Below, piece after piece: positions 10,592 to 22,952 of a stretch of DNA of 64,000 bases (position 1 is its first letter; every line of letters starts with the position of its first letter). The DNA is from Pseudoneurospora amorphoporcata (taxonomy: Eukaryota; Ascomycota; Sordariomycetes; Sordariales; Sordariaceae). The notes beneath the pieces were generated by a model, which did no database searches, had not been told where the DNA came from, and saw only the letters and a list, made by a program, of their open reading frames with translations. Position numbers and translations under genes: made by a program. The DNA lies in contig MU859093.1 in NCBI GenBank assembly GCA_033297205.1, positions 124,001 through 188,000 on the forward strand, written 5' to 3'.

Positions 10592-12799
10592 TCATTGAGG
10601 TTGAGTAACGCCGACCTGAGCAATCAGCCCTTGGTTGAACTCGTTCATGATGCTATCGTCCGCCTGAATGGATGTCATCATCTGTTCCTGGGTATAGCCG
10701 ACCCAGAAAGCCGGGGTGATCTGCTGTGCCTTCTTCTGGCGGTAAATCTCCTGCGCTACGCCCTTGACCTGGCCCCACGCCGTATTAGCGGCCTTCCAGA
10801 CTTTGCTGAGCTTGTTGAGGGCACCGATGTTCAGCCGGATTTGCTGGCGGAGGTCGGCCTCGTCCTCGATCATGTAGAGGGCCCACTTGGACATGTGGAC
10901 GATGGAAGAGAGAGTCACGACGCAGGTGAAGAAGTGGGTATGGCTGGTCACGGGGACAGCTTGCGTGACCATCTTGCTGATTTCGCAGGCGGCCGTGACG
11001 GTGTGCTTGGTATGGGCGTTGTACTGATCGCCTGAGCGGACGGGCCTATGAGGCGCACAAGAGTTGACAGCTTGGACTGGCGAAGAGTCGAGCTGGGAAA
11101 GGGGTTGGTGGAGCATGATGGTGCACCTGTTGGTTGTGAAGGTAATCAGTACACATTTTTCTGAACACCCCCCTTTCTCGGGATTTCGTGTAGTGGCAAC
11201 TTACGCATGGGTGATAAAATGTGCCTGGAACATCATCTCATCAAGCTGGCAATTCTTATCGAGATCGTCCCTCTTGTTGTCCGGAAGATGCATTCTCCAG
11301 TTGGACAGATGCGCCTCCATCTTGTCCACCTCTGCCGCATCCGGGAACATGACGTTCGGCATCCGCATCAACCTACCCAGATTTCTGGCTGCCGCAACAC
11401 GATACGCAAAGGAGGAGAACTCTCGGTCTTCGTCCTGGAACTCCTTGTCGTCAAAGTCCTCGAGACTCATCGGTGAAGGGATGCACTGGAAATAATCTCA
11501 GGTTAGCCAACTTTCAAACAGCGGTATAGCATGGTCGAAAAATAACACATACTCCTTTGCGGTACTCCTCCTCCTCGCAGGGAAGGCCAACGTCGGTAAG
11601 GATGTCAAACAACAGGAAATTGGTCACTCTGTGAACACCAGCAATCATGCCATCGCAGACATAGAGATCCCACCAGGTTCGCCGCCAACTTTCCTCTATG
11701 ATCGGATCGCCTCGGCCATGCATCACAGCAAATTCCCGCTTGTTGAGATCAATCTCAATGGCATATCTTTCACAAATAGCAAGGAGTTCCCGAGCTTTTG
11801 CTTGCTCGCAACTGCCATCCAAGCCAACGATGATAAGCAGGAGCGCCTGGATCAAGAATCCGTCCTTGCGCACACCCTGGGCGTAGCATAGCTGTATGGC
11901 TTCATCCAGAAATCTTGCTTTGGCAGGGCCTGCATCAACGTAGAGTGAACCAATATATCTCATGGCGGCCATCACAACCGGAAGGTTTGGCTCCGAATTG
12001 CTTTTGAGCAATTCAAGCAACTTCCCCTTGGGCAAGACGAACGGGTGACCGGCGTAGAAATAGTGATAGAAGGCTTCGAAACAACGCTCTGGCAAAGTTG
12101 CTGCCGGAGGCTGAATGGGCGGAGCGGCCTGTGTTGCCAATGCCATGGCGGTGGTGTCCATCATATAGTTGTTCCTGTAGACTGGGATGCTCGCAACGGA
12201 GGGGGTTGACGGGAAGGAGAGCTGCGACTGGTCCGGCAGGACGACGGAAGGGTTGAAGGCATGAACGGAGGGTGTGGCCATGGTAACAGGCGCATGTCCC
12301 AACATCATGGGGCAGCTGTCAGGAGTAGTCCCCGCGTAAGGGGGCGGGGGCGATGAGGATGCATGCCGCTTATTGGGATTGGCGCCGGAAGTAGGGTTAT
12401 TGGGGGTTCTGCGAGGGCCCTTGTACCCACGGCGCGAGGCAACATAGGCACACTCGGCGACGATGCCAGTCGCGGTACAGCGGGAACACGGGCGGCCTCC
12501 ATCGCATCTGAGATGCTTGGTACGCTACATATGATGGAGTTTTGTTAGCACACATGCCACCACTTTTTTCCAGGAAACAGTGTTGTGACCTAGAAGGGCA
12601 AACTCACACAGGGGAGACAGGCCGCTGGGACGGAAGGAGGAGGTGCCGATGGCTGCGATGTCGTCGTAGCCACCGACCCGCTCCGGACGGTGCCCGAGGT
12701 CGCCGTCCCCGGGCTGTCGCTGGACGCCGTGGGCGAGCTGCTACTGGAGGCGCCGTTGCAGTGTGGAGCTTCTTGCAAGAATGGCTCCATGGTCGGCAA
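10592..12799 (-). CDS. Zn2Cys6 (GAL4-type) transcription factor
   Basis: Four exons, 12799-12608, 12524-11553, 11485-11205 and 11126-10592, give 659 residues in frame. The binuclear zinc cluster has Cys at 61, 64, 71, 77, 80 and 89 (CX2CX6CX5CX2CX8C). It is split by the first intron exactly after the second Cys, a common arrangement in fungal regulators. A basic stretch, SRRGYKGPRR, follows. The middle region has helices such as CFEAFYHYFYAGHPFVLP and a WRRTWWDLYVCDG segment, characteristic of the fungal-specific transcription factor domain that mediates regulation or dimerisation. The start at 12799 is the first ATG of the frame; a second Met lies three codons on. Target genes are unknown. 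It is divergent from the HeLo-pseudokinase gene, with 3.7 kb between. Confidence 0.9.
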
Positions 12800-15580
12800 T
12801 CCGTCTGGCTAAATTCAGATCGAAATCGGCGATGTTGGATCGTGCTTGCTGGTACGTCTCGTGCTAGTTAAAGGACGAGTCGACGCGGTGGGCGAGGGAG
12901 CCGATGGTGGCGAGCTGAGAGAGAGAGCGATGGACGGGTTTTTAGTTCGGGTGGTGATATTTGCAGCAGAATCGGGGGTTAGACCAAGTAGCTTGGCTGT
13001 ATATGAACGCTGTTTGGTTCGGGGTGTCTTGGCCTAATGGGACCATCCGGCGCCCGCTAGGACTGCAATATAACTTGGTGACAGCCCTGGAGCCCGCGAA
13101 ATTGGAGGATCGATATGGCGTAACGCGGTGTCTTCGAGCAGGTCCCGAGGACAGGAACCGAGCAAAGATGTGTTTGTTGGAGTTGAAGAAGGTCTGTTTC
13201 CCAGTAGACGCGCCTGGAGGAAGTCGGTTTGTTAGCATCTGGCTGGGTCTACACTACGAGGGTCCCTCGCCGGTTGCGACAACCCTGTGGTCGCTTCTTG
13301 ACCTCAGTTGGCGTAGTCTCTGCCCTGTCCCTGCGCGGCGGAACCTCTGGGGTACGCCCCAGGTAAATCCCGCCACAGAAGGTCCGCCGGCCGAGTAGAC
13401 ACCGACCTAGTCTACCACGGAACTAACTACCTATCCGTACGCAGGCATGGCATTCTGTTGGTAACAATTGGAGGTGGTTCTTACCTTGCTGGCCGGTTGC
13501 AAGACTGGAAAACAGTCTCGGAGGACGGATCTTGTATTTTTATTTTTATTTTTTATTTTCCTTATAATAATACGACCCGTGGACTGTCGTAGCACAAGCT
13601 CGGAGTTGAGGCTGACGGGTTGCGTTGTTTCTCTAGGAGGACCCTGGGATTTGCGGACAGGGGGCTTGAAGATGGAAAGGAGACAAAGAATCCAGAGAGG
13701 CCTGGCCTCATGTCCTGTTTATGTTTCCTTGGACAATTGATCGTTGAAAGCCAGTTCAGAGAAAAGTCCAGAGAGGATGTGCATGCATGCTTCAACCCCC
13801 TTTCGACCCATAGTCGAGTCGATGCCAAGTCCGATATTCTCAACTTCGAATCACGGCCTCGCCAGGAGCCAGGCCGTGGCCGGGGAAATCGACGGCTTGT
13901 TGGCCAACGACTAGTCCCGAGTCTGACTGAGCGAGTTTCCCGCCATGGCGCCTGTTAACGGTTCGCAACGTTGAGAAAGAGGCGTGCATCGGGTCCTGGG
14001 CACCAATGTGCAAAGCGGAACGGTCAACGGTGCATACGCCTCGTTGACTAGGTATTTTCTTGCTGTTCCCTTTTCTTTTTTTTCCGGACAACGGCGTCCC
14101 CGCGCTGATGGGGAGGGGGCACAGCGAGGCTCAGAGGGTTGACGAAGATGGGGGTTGAAGCCTACAACCAACCGAAACTCAACAACTGGGCAGACGCGAT
14201 TGGCTGAGCAGACCCGCCCTTGTATGGAGGTCAAACAATGGCCGCTACAACACTGGCGCAGAATGCAGACTCTCAGGGGGCTCGGCCTTGGCCTGTGATG
14301 ATTGGGGGGTTTCGAGGGGGTTGTCTAGGAGAGACTGCCGGCAACTGGTGGCACGCCAGTCAATCACTTTTTGGCAGTTCATCGTCGTCGCTGTCCAGTG
14401 TTATGCAAAGATTAGCGAGAGAAGAAGGCCTGGATTTGGGAAGGATTCACGGTTTCCAGAACCAGGCGTCTCGTGGTTGGCCATGACCTGCATCGTTGCA
14501 GTTCAAGGGGCCCCCTGGGGCTACCCACGTTGCAAAACGGCCGGAGGATGTGTCTGCCAGCTTCCATGGACCGACCGTCATGCCTTTGGGTACCGGCGTG
14601 TCGGACGGTGACCCGCCCGTTGCGCCGGTGCTTCCGTGCTCCTACATTCCTGTACACGTAGACCCACGGACCCGGCCGTCGGGGACCGTTCGTGACTTTG
14701 ACCCAACGGTTAGGCGGGAGGGGCCGAGCCTAGTGTGGGTGACTGCCACCACCATCGGCGATTCATGATATGGGCGGGAGATTCGTCAGGAGGCATGGCT
14801 ATGCCATCGTGACAGCGCAGAGCTAACAGTGTCGTGTTACTTTGTGATTGTGTCTATGTTTCTTCATGAACGCCTTTGGATTAGAAACTTTGGGTAACGC
14901 GCCGGAGAAAGTCGATGTAGGCCCAAGAATGGAAGAAGGGGCGGGGAATGGACGACACAAAGTAGGTATACGTACCTCGACTGATGATCTTGGGAAGACT
15001 TCTTGGTCAGGTCTTGACGGAGGATGGGTAAGTACTGTACACTACTGTAGGTGGTGCCTCTTTGGTGGGGTTCAAGGGACGCAGGGACAATGTCGCAACT
15101 GAACAAAGACCTTCAAGGACATCATCATCATCACACGTTTCACCAAAGATACACACGCTCGTTGGGGGGTGGATGTAAGACGGAATATCAAACGATTTTG
15201 GTCCCTGATCGACGCGAACACCAAGAACCGGTGGGGTAGTGTACTGGTAGTCTCCGTTTGTCATTTCGGTAATCTGGTTCCGACGGTATGGGCCTTTTGT
15301 GACAGATCCCCGTCTTCTTCGTGGCCATGATAATGACGGAGTCGACCGTGTCTTGGAATATTTGGTGTTCTTCAGTTGGCGGGAATGATGGGGAGGAAAG
15401 AATTTTACTTGTAAGGAGGGGAGTGTGTACTGAAGGAAAGAGCTGTCACAGCCGAGTACACTATCTCGCATCGCTACAGTATAAGGCAGGGGCATGTTTG
15501 GCATAGAATGCACCTGCCATTTGAAGTCTTTCAGTAGAATGGTGGATGGATGCTCTTTCCTAGCTTTCTCTCCACAATAT

Positions 15581-15619
<39 letters not shown>

Positions 15620-16461
15620 TTCAACAGAACAGCTACGCACGGGCCTCTTTGCATCCTTTCTCAGTTTCTCTCAACCATCAAGTCCCCAATTCTATTGGTA
15701 GAACGTAGTCGAAAAATTCATCATCATCATCATCACCATCAAGTCCCCAATTCCCGCGGCGACAAAACAAACAATACCACGTTTTAACTTTCCACTTTCT
15801 TGACGAGTATCGGCAAGGTTGGCTGAGTCCTGACATCTCGTCTATGAGAGTCACTTCAAGGTACTACCGGCTCAGAACTCGACGCTTCTTCATGGCCATC
15901 ACCATCGCCGTGTTTATAGATGACTGAAATGCGGCTTAACCAGGCCGTCCGAGTCAATTTTTATTGAGATGTCATTGCACTTCTGTCTTTGCGCTTCGCC
16001 GTACGGCATTTCCGGCTAGCGTGTGTTTTTGCCATCGCGGATCTTGAAACAGTGGGTTGAGCCCGCTGACACCATCCATGGATGTTTGTGATTGGAGACA
16101 GTTGGCGATGGCTTGGCTACCTCCGTGTGGAGTGTTGCTCGCTAGTGCAACCTCATGTCTTGGTTGTGCTGCGGCCGGCCTTGTTGGCAAATCTTGAACC
16201 GCTTCAGTTTCTGCCATCTTGGTGCTTCTCAATTCGTGGTCATCTGGAGACTCATCCAATTGTCCTATTACCGAGAGTCTCTGACCCTTCACCGAGGTCG
16301 AGGTACGAAAAAGCGACCAGCTACACGCATCTCGGGGAGCATTTCACACAAAGACTGCCAGCATCTCGCCCGTTGAGAGCATCCCCCCGTTCGGCTCCGA
16401 CAGAACTTCGGCCCATCCATCCAAGAGAGAACAAGAACAGCCAAGTCTTCACTCTGACAAG
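12800..16461. other. Divergent intergenic region, 3.7 kb
   Basis: It lies between the start codons of the Zn2Cys6 factor (-) and the HeLo-pseudokinase protein (+), so it should hold both promoters and leaders. No coding region is supported: the longest frame, near 12961-13398, has no recognisable protein features. An A35 run is at 15582-15616 and a short ATC repeat at about 15719-15735. Confidence 0.5.
15582..15616. repeat. A35 homopolymer
   Basis: An uninterrupted run of 35 A in intergenic sequence about 850 bases before the HeLo-pseudokinase start. There is no target-site duplication or element body next to it to suggest a retroposed copy. Confidence 0.9.
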
Positions 16462-18390
16462 ATGGACCCAGTCTCGGCCGCAGGGCTGGCCATCAGTGTC
16501 GCCTCAATAGGACTGCAGGTGTATACGGGATGTGTCCAAGGAATCCAACTCCTCATTACCGCCTTGAACATGCCAGAGGACTGCAAGTATCTCAACCTGC
16601 GGCTGCGGATGGAACAACAGAGACTCTTTGCATGGAGCGAAACATCGGGCTTGGTGGGTCTGGACGGAAAGAACCAGAAAAGGATCCTCGAGTCCAACAC
16701 CTTCATCCTCCATCGCCAAACTGTCCTTGACCTGCTGGTCCAGGTCGAGTGTTTGTTCAAGGAGTTCAAAGAACACCAAAAAAAGAACATGTGTCTCCAG
16801 CTTACTTCTGACCCCGACAATGTTCTCTTGAACCCCGAACGCGATGCCGCCGAGGCAAACTTTCCCTTGCCCGAGCGAAGGAGAAACTTCATCAAGAAAG
16901 CCATGGCAAGCCTCCGTGACACTTCGAAAGAGGTGACAACAAGGCTAAAGTGGGTGAGCTTCGACAAAGCAGCCTTCGAGCTGCTACTCTCGCGCTTTTC
17001 CGCCTTGAACGACAACATGACCAACATACTTGACGCTCGCATGCAAGTCGAGATCCACCATACCGTTCAGGACACCAACAGAGGGGTCCTCCAGCTACAT
17101 CACAAGATCGCTGATCTCTCGAGGCTCGTTATGGCACTAAACATCAAACTTGAAGCCAATGCTCCTACCACATCCATCTCGCAAATGTCGGCAGAGCAAA
17201 GGCGAGCCAATGCTCAGGGGCTGCAACTGCTTTCTCAGCTGGCCAAATTCAAAGCCTTCAATGAGTCTATTGAGCCTGAAAAGAAGACCACCCCAACTCC
17301 CTTGGATGAAGCGACAGCCAAGTTCCTTGAATTGGGCAAGCCAAACAAACAAAAAGACCTCTTTCTCGACCGCTCCATGATACGGCTCGATCCCGATAAC
17401 GAAGACTCGGACCTCCCAAGATGTGAAGCGACTCTTCAAGTGCCAGGCGGTGCCCGGAAGAAGGTTTGGATAGAATGGAAGGATTATGATCGTCAAAGAC
17501 CAGATGATCTTTCACCTCCCAAGGAGGTCATTTTCGAACGCGTCAAGAAGCTGGCGGCGCTCCTTAACCACACACCCAAGCCAGAGGAGTTCCGAACCCC
17601 CCACTGTCTTGGCTTCTTTGACAAAGCGGCTGGCATCAACGGTGCGGAAGATGACGACGATATTCGCAACATGCGATTGGGTTTGGTGTTTGAAAGGCCA
17701 CAAGAAGACGACCTACATACGTCTCTGCCACCGGTTTCGCTTCATGATCTGCTCCAGACGAGCCGTAAACCTCGCGTTACGGATCGAATCAGGCTTGCCC
17801 ATGCCATCAGCAACTGTCTTTTCTACCTTCATGCGGTCAACTGGCTGCACAAGGGGCTTCGAAGCCACAACATTATTTTCTTCCGTACTAGCAGCGGCCA
17901 TGTCGACTATTCCAAACCATTCCTCTCTGGTTTTGACTTTTCGAGGCCCGCTCGTGCTGACGAGGAGACGGATATCCCAGATGATGCCGAACACAACCTG
18001 TATCGACACCCTCTTGCCCAATCAACAGATCCACAGGACCGCGAACGGTTCAAAAGAAGCTTCGACATCTACAGCTTGGGGGTTGTTCTTGTCGAAATAG
18101 CTCATTGGGCAACCATCGATCAGGTCCTCGGCATCAATATCAGCGAGGCCAGAGTAAGGCCCTCAATTGCACTAAAGGTACGTGAGAATCTGCTTGCTGA
18201 AGATAGCATTGCCGAGCTTGGGGCTACCATGGGAGAAATATATGAGCATGCTGCCCGTAAGTGCATTGCCGGTGGCCAGGAACTGGGTCTGTCAGAAGGC
18301 GATGAAGAAACCAACGACGCAGTTGCAGCTCGACTCTCGATGGTGCTCCACGAAGATGTCGTCAAGCAACTAGGCGATATCCATGTTTAA
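16462..18390 (+). CDS. HeLo-domain protein with C-terminal pseudokinase (MLKL-like layout)
   Basis: One exon, 642 residues. The N-terminus (DPVSAAGLAISVASIGLQVY, then RLRMEQQRLFAW) matches the HeLo domain, the helical cell-death/membrane-targeting module of HET-S-type proteins; it extends to about residue 220. Residues about 330-600 follow a protein kinase fold. There is a VWIEWK strand with a possible ATP Lys, HKGLRSHNI near 463-471 at the HRDLKPxN position, GFDFSRP near 490-496 at the DFG position, and FDIYSLGVVLVEI as the helix F region. The catalytic Asp of HRD is Gly and the DFG Gly is Ser, and no Gly-rich loop is clear, so it is probably a pseudokinase. By family knowledge HeLo proteins act at membranes in non-self recognition and regulated cell death. 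No prion-type amyloid motif is visible. The start is the first Met, with a good AAG ATGG context. Confidence 0.85.
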   Translation: MDPVSAAGLAISVASIGLQVYTGCVQGIQLLITALNMPEDCKYLNLRLRMEQQRLFAWSETSGLVGLDGKNQKRILESNTFILHRQTVLDLLVQVECLFKEFKEHQKKNMCLQLTSDPDNVLLNPERDAAEANFPLPERRRNFIKKAMASLRDTSKEVTTRLKWVSFDKAAFELLLSRFSALNDNMTNILDARMQVEIHHTVQDTNRGVLQLHHKIADLSRLVMALNIKLEANAPTTSISQMSAEQRRANAQGLQLLSQLAKFKAFNESIEPEKKTTPTPLDEATAKFLELGKPNKQKDLFLDRSMIRLDPDNEDSDLPRCEATLQVPGGARKKVWIEWKDYDRQRPDDLSPPKEVIFERVKKLAALLNHTPKPEEFRTPHCLGFFDKAAGINGAEDDDDIRNMRLGLVFERPQEDDLHTSLPPVSLHDLLQTSRKPRVTDRIRLAHAISNCLFYLHAVNWLHKGLRSHNIIFFRTSSGHVDYSKPFLSGFDFSRPARADEETDIPDDAEHNLYRHPLAQSTDPQDRERFKRSFDIYSLGVVLVEIAHWATIDQVLGINISEARVRPSIALKVRENLLAEDSIAELGATMGEIYEHAARKCIAGGQELGLSEGDEETNDAVAARLSMVLHEDVVKQLGDIHV

Positions 18391-19838
18391 GGGGACAAAA
18401 AAAAAAAAAGAAAAAAGAAAAAGAAAAGAAAACCACAAGGACCGGAATGTACAGGCCGCGCGATTGAAGGTATACAAATGTTACGCACAAACACTTTGGA
18501 CAAAACACCGAAGCAAAGATCCTCCAACAAATGTGCGACAAGTTACACATTGGCCATCGGCATTTCTATGCTCACAGAGGGAGATCTCGATACCAAGCCA
18601 CAAATGCCGATTGTCCAATAGGCGACCTAGAAATACTTTGGCACTTGGGTCCCCCAAGGACCAACAGGCAGGTTGGTGGGTGGCGTCGGCGATGTTTCAA
18701 CGCGCTGCTCATAAACCACAGAATCTGCAAAAATTGGGCCTAGAAACATCAACAAAAGGAAACTCGCCCGCACGCGCGCAAACGGGTCTTTCACGTGGAA
18801 TTTTTACACTGCAGGGGCCTCAAACCTGAAAGCGAGAAATGCATTGTCGTCCTTCTTCCGCCAAGATATCGCCGGAGTTGGACTGTAACGTGAACCCATG
18901 CCGTTGGGTCGGGGTAGATTAAACCGTTGGTTGCTTTCTCCCACCAGATCCTTTCATGCAGGAAACCCAATGTAGGATTCGAGGATTCAACCTCCGCAAG
19001 TCCCGAGCTCTATCACCAATCCTTTACGGGTCCCAGACGACGCACAGCATACATCAACAGACCATCACGTTCAAGCGCCTCGGGTTTAACAGACATAAAT
19101 ACAAGTTGGAAGGGTGACTGCTTGGGACGGTCGTTATGAGTGGGTCATGTAACATGCCCATGTGCAACACGCATGACGTTTACCGCTTCCACTCGTTCGA
19201 TTTGCTTTTACTCAAGCCAATCCTCTTACTGGATCGTTCCCAAGAAACCTGCGACCCGCATCAACTCAGCAGTAGATTGGTCAAAGCCAGTTATACCTAG
19301 TTGAGTGAAAATCAGATCGAGTGAGTGGAAGCGGTACTCTGATGAAATTTGGACGGGGATCCAGATGGTGGCCAAGACGGACTGGAGACAGGGTGCCATT
19401 ATGCTGCTACGCGTACCAACACACCGGACAATGGAATAGATGAAGTCAGAAAGTCTCAAATGAAGGATCACGGAAGCCCGCTCTAGGTTAGGTGGTCCCC
19501 CCCCCCCAATCGAGATAAGCACCAGTTGTCGGTCTTCTCTCATGGGGGGCCAAGGGTCATCTCCTGGTAACTGGCCAACCTGATGCAACCCCCGTCCCGT
19601 TCGTGTACCGCAAGCGAGCACAGAAAGGAAGGACACGGCTTCTTCAGGCCCGTTGTCCTGGAAATGGGTTGGTTGGGGTCCCATGTGTTTCCCAACCGGC
19701 TGGTTTTCTACCCTCTTCTCGAGTTGAGGATGGTCCTTTCTGCTTGTTCCAAAAATTCCGAGCCTACATTGTACCTACATCATACATAACCGTCGTGTAG
19801 CAGTTGATAAACAACGCCATACGCACCGACACTCGACT
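18391..19838. other. Intergenic region between HeLo gene and P450
   Basis: An A-rich tract directly follows the HeLo stop (18399-18430) and probably belongs to its 3' UTR. The rest should include the P450 promoter. A minus-strand frame at 19226-19684 (152 codons) was considered and not accepted. A run of 12-13 C lies near 19498-19509. Confidence 0.5.
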
Positions 19839-22112
19839 ATGGCTTTACTCGGTATCATCCAAGCGAGCGACTCTGTCATCAAACTCGCATTGTTTCTTGT
19901 ATGTTGTCTTGTCTTCTTTCACTTCTGTGTGTCGATCGTTGGGTACTACATCCAGCAGCTTTTGTTCCCACGCGCATCCGTCCAGATTTGGAACCATTCC
20001 AACGGTGGACTTTTCGTTGTGATCGACTGGGGACCATCATCATCTTTGTCATCTCTCTAACCGTACTCTAGGCTATTTCGACCTCCCTGGCCTTCGTGAT
20101 ACAACGGATATTTTTCCATTCGCTGTCCAAATTCCCGGGACCATGGATCAACGCGATATCTCCCCTGCCCGAGGTGCTTGCCATCGTGGCAGGAAGACAA
20201 CATGCCTACCATAGGAGGTTACACGAGAAATATGGTTTGTTCAATGTCTCATCTACCGCTGAAAATTCTTCCTGTCCAGCAATGACCATTCCCACCCCTC
20301 AATGCTCCTTCAATTAAAAGACGATCAACTCTCGAGAAACTTTGTTACTGATCAGGACTACACACAGGCCCTGTAGTTCGCGTTTCTCCCAACGAACTCA
20401 TCTTTTGCGGTGCCGATGCCTGGGATGATATTTACGGCAACAAGGTGAGTGACTATACATCCACAAACAGCGAAACTGCCGACTTACTTACATTTATCCC
20501 AGCCCGGAAAGCCAGACTTCGAGAAATCCCCTCTCCAGGCCGGCGGTCTCCCCCAACACATCCCCGCCCGAGCCCTCACTCTCGCTCCATGGAACGACCA
20601 CGTCCGCCAGCGAAAAGCCTGGGCCTACGGTTTCAGCAACACTGCCCTCCTCGGTCAAGAGCCCTTGATTAAAGCACACATCGACAAGCTGATCGCCTCA
20701 CTGCATCGCCTAGCCAGCAAAGCTGGCGAGGTCAAGGCCGTTGACATGGCTGCATGGCTCACCTACACCACCTTCGACATCATCGGCGAACTCTGCTTCG
20801 CCGAGCCTTTCGGCTGTCTCGACAGCGGCGAGGCAGGCGAGTGGTCAACCAGCATCGTCAACATCGCCAACGCGGGCATGTACGACCAAGCCATGCGCCG
20901 GCTTACGGGACTCGGGACGTGGCTGACAGCGTTCTTGGTCAGGAACTTGACGCCGAAGAAGTACACCGCGTGGAGACAGGCACATTTTCTGAAGTCGAAG
21001 GAGAAGACAATGCGCAGGCTGGCGGATAAGGATCGCGAGCACAAGGATTTCATTTACTACGTGTTGAGGAACAACGAAGCAAAAGCGCTGTTGAGCGAGC
21101 TGGAGATTGTCATGAACACGGCTTTGTTTACGTGAGTTCTTCTCCTCGCCCCTTGAAAACTAGAACTAAACGTGGCGGGTTGGCGGCGCTAACTATAATA
21201 CCGAAACAAAAAAAGTGCGGCGGGAAGCGATACCACGGCTACCATGTTAGCTGCTTGGACGAACTTGATGCTGAGGAACCGAGACAAGTATAAGAAACTC
21301 GTTGACGAAGTTCGCAGGACGTTCAGGTCTGCGAGTGAGATCAGCTGGACGACTGTCAAGGATCTACCGTATCTAAACGCTGTCAACCAAGAAGTCTTGA
21401 GAATCTGTGCGCCTGTGCCGACCAACCTCTGCCGTGTTGTACCTCCTGGTGGTGCTGTTATTGATGGCCATCCCGTTCCCGGCGGAGTAAGTCTTCTTTC
21501 CCCCTTTCCTCCCGGTTTTGCTTCCCCTTCCCCCTATTTCAGAACATACCAACTAACACCCCCAAAAAGACAACAGTCTCCCTCTCCCCCTGGGCCGCCA
21601 CCCACCTCCCTCTCAACTTCTCTCGACCCCTCGACTTTCTCCCCGAGCGCTGGCTATACTATTCCTCCAACTCCTCCTCCGACTCATCCAACTCCTTCCA
21701 CTCTCCCACTGTCTCTGGTTCCAAGTCCTCTACTACTCCTCCTCCCGGAAACGAATTCTCCACAGACAAACCCCACGCCTCCCAACCCTTCAGCCACGGG
21801 CCCCGTGGCTGCATCGGCAAAAACCTGACTAACATCGAGCAGCGACTCATCATGGCTCATCTGGTCTGGCATTTCGACTTTGAAGTTCCCGACGACGAAG
21901 GATCAAAAGAACAACTGAAAGAAAATGAGAAGTGGGATCCGAGGGGGGATATGAAGGGGTTGAAGGCCTGGTTGGTTTGGCAGAAGCCTAGCTTGTGGGT
22001 TCGGTTGAGGGTTGTTGATAGGGAGGGGTCAGAGAGGGAGAGGGAAGGGGGTGGGGATTGGACGATGAGGGATCGGTTTGTGGCTGAGGGGGTGGTTAAT
22101 GGGGAGTATTAG
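19839..22112 (+). CDS. Cytochrome P450 monooxygenase, microsomal (CYP65-like?)
   Basis: Six exons, 19839-19898, 20072-20234, 20368-20444, 20503-21131, 21216-21486 and 21570-22112, give 580 residues in frame. The N-terminus is hydrophobic (ER anchor), followed by the hinge KFPGPW. Then come GPVVRVSPNELIF, the oxygen-binding I-helix AAGSDTT (311-317), the K-helix EVLR (369-372), LPERW (PERF-type, 425-428) and the heme loop FSHGPRGCIG (474-483) with axial Cys481. All core motifs are intact, so the enzyme should be active. The overall pattern recalls the CYP65 group that includes isotrichodermin C-15 hydroxylase, but this is from memory. A Ser/Pro-rich insert of about 30-40 residues lies between PERW and the heme loop. 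The C-terminus is Glu/Arg/Gly-rich. No biosynthetic cluster partner is adjacent. Confidence 0.9.
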
Positions 22113-22952
22113 TAGGGGATTTAATTTGATGGGGGATGTAGTGAATTGAGATACGAGATGGAAAAGGAGGGAACAGGTTGCAAACTTCTTTTTGGTTTGT
22201 GATGGGTTGTTTTATTTATTTTTTGGTTCTTTTCTTGGGCTGAGCGGGAAGCATTCGCTTGGCTGTCGTCGGTTTCGAGTTGTCATGACCTTCATTCGAC
22301 TTCTGCTTTCCCCCCCTTTACCTTGTTATTTCCCTTCATAGGACTTCTGGTCTTCTGGGTTGGTTTCCTACCTAGCTTCCTTCCTCCTTCCGCTTCCGAG
22401 GAAGTCTTATTTCCTTTCGACATGACTGCTATGACCGCCGCCTGCATAGACGCCAACTTTAACGATTATGTCTCTTTCCCTTTTGCTATTTCTTTTTCTT
22501 CTCTCTTCTCTTTTTCATATGGCATATTGATGTTGTTATTCTTATGTCCTAAGAGAACCGTCTGTTTTGGTCACAAGAGTTAGAAATCGTCACTCCATCA
22601 ATCTGGATGTACTTGGGCTGCTAACAGGCCAAGGTACAAACAAGCCCAAAAACTAGTCTAATCTGTTAGTGCCGATGTAGTGAAGATATACTTTGGTAGT
22701 TCCCCATTCCAGGACAAAGTTCCTACCTACCTAAATGGCATGAATCAGTCCTTACCCAATCCTTCCCAATCTTTGCCAAGCGAAACACCCCAAGTTTAAC
22801 CCAAACGACGCTGAGTAACCCAGCGTCCCATGCATTTGAACAAAAGCTTCCGGCTTACATAGCTTGTTACCCAATCGGGTAATCACAGCGACCTCCCTCT
22901 TCCCGACGCTTCCTACTGGCAACCTGACGTTTGCTTGTGAAGCTCTTATCCA
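22113..22952. other. Intergenic region downstream of the P450
   Basis: It should contain the P450 3' UTR. A CT-rich tract lies around 22310-22510 and a CCTACCTACCTA word near 22724. No gene was recognised. Confidence 0.45.

Noticed and set aside
10595..11035. 146-codon plus-strand frame
   Set aside because: It is the exact antisense of the last exon of the Zn2Cys6 factor.
12961..13398. 145-codon plus-strand frame in the divergent promoter region
   Set aside because: No start context, domain or codon pattern like the neighbours; likely part of a leader or promoter.
15582..15616. A35 run as the tail of a retroposed gene
   Set aside because: No gene body, no target-site duplication and similar homopolymers occur elsewhere in the window.
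19226..19684. 152-codon minus-strand frame before the P450
   Set aside because: The last third reads fairly well, but the frame crosses a homopolymer C-run and shows no known domain; not enough support.
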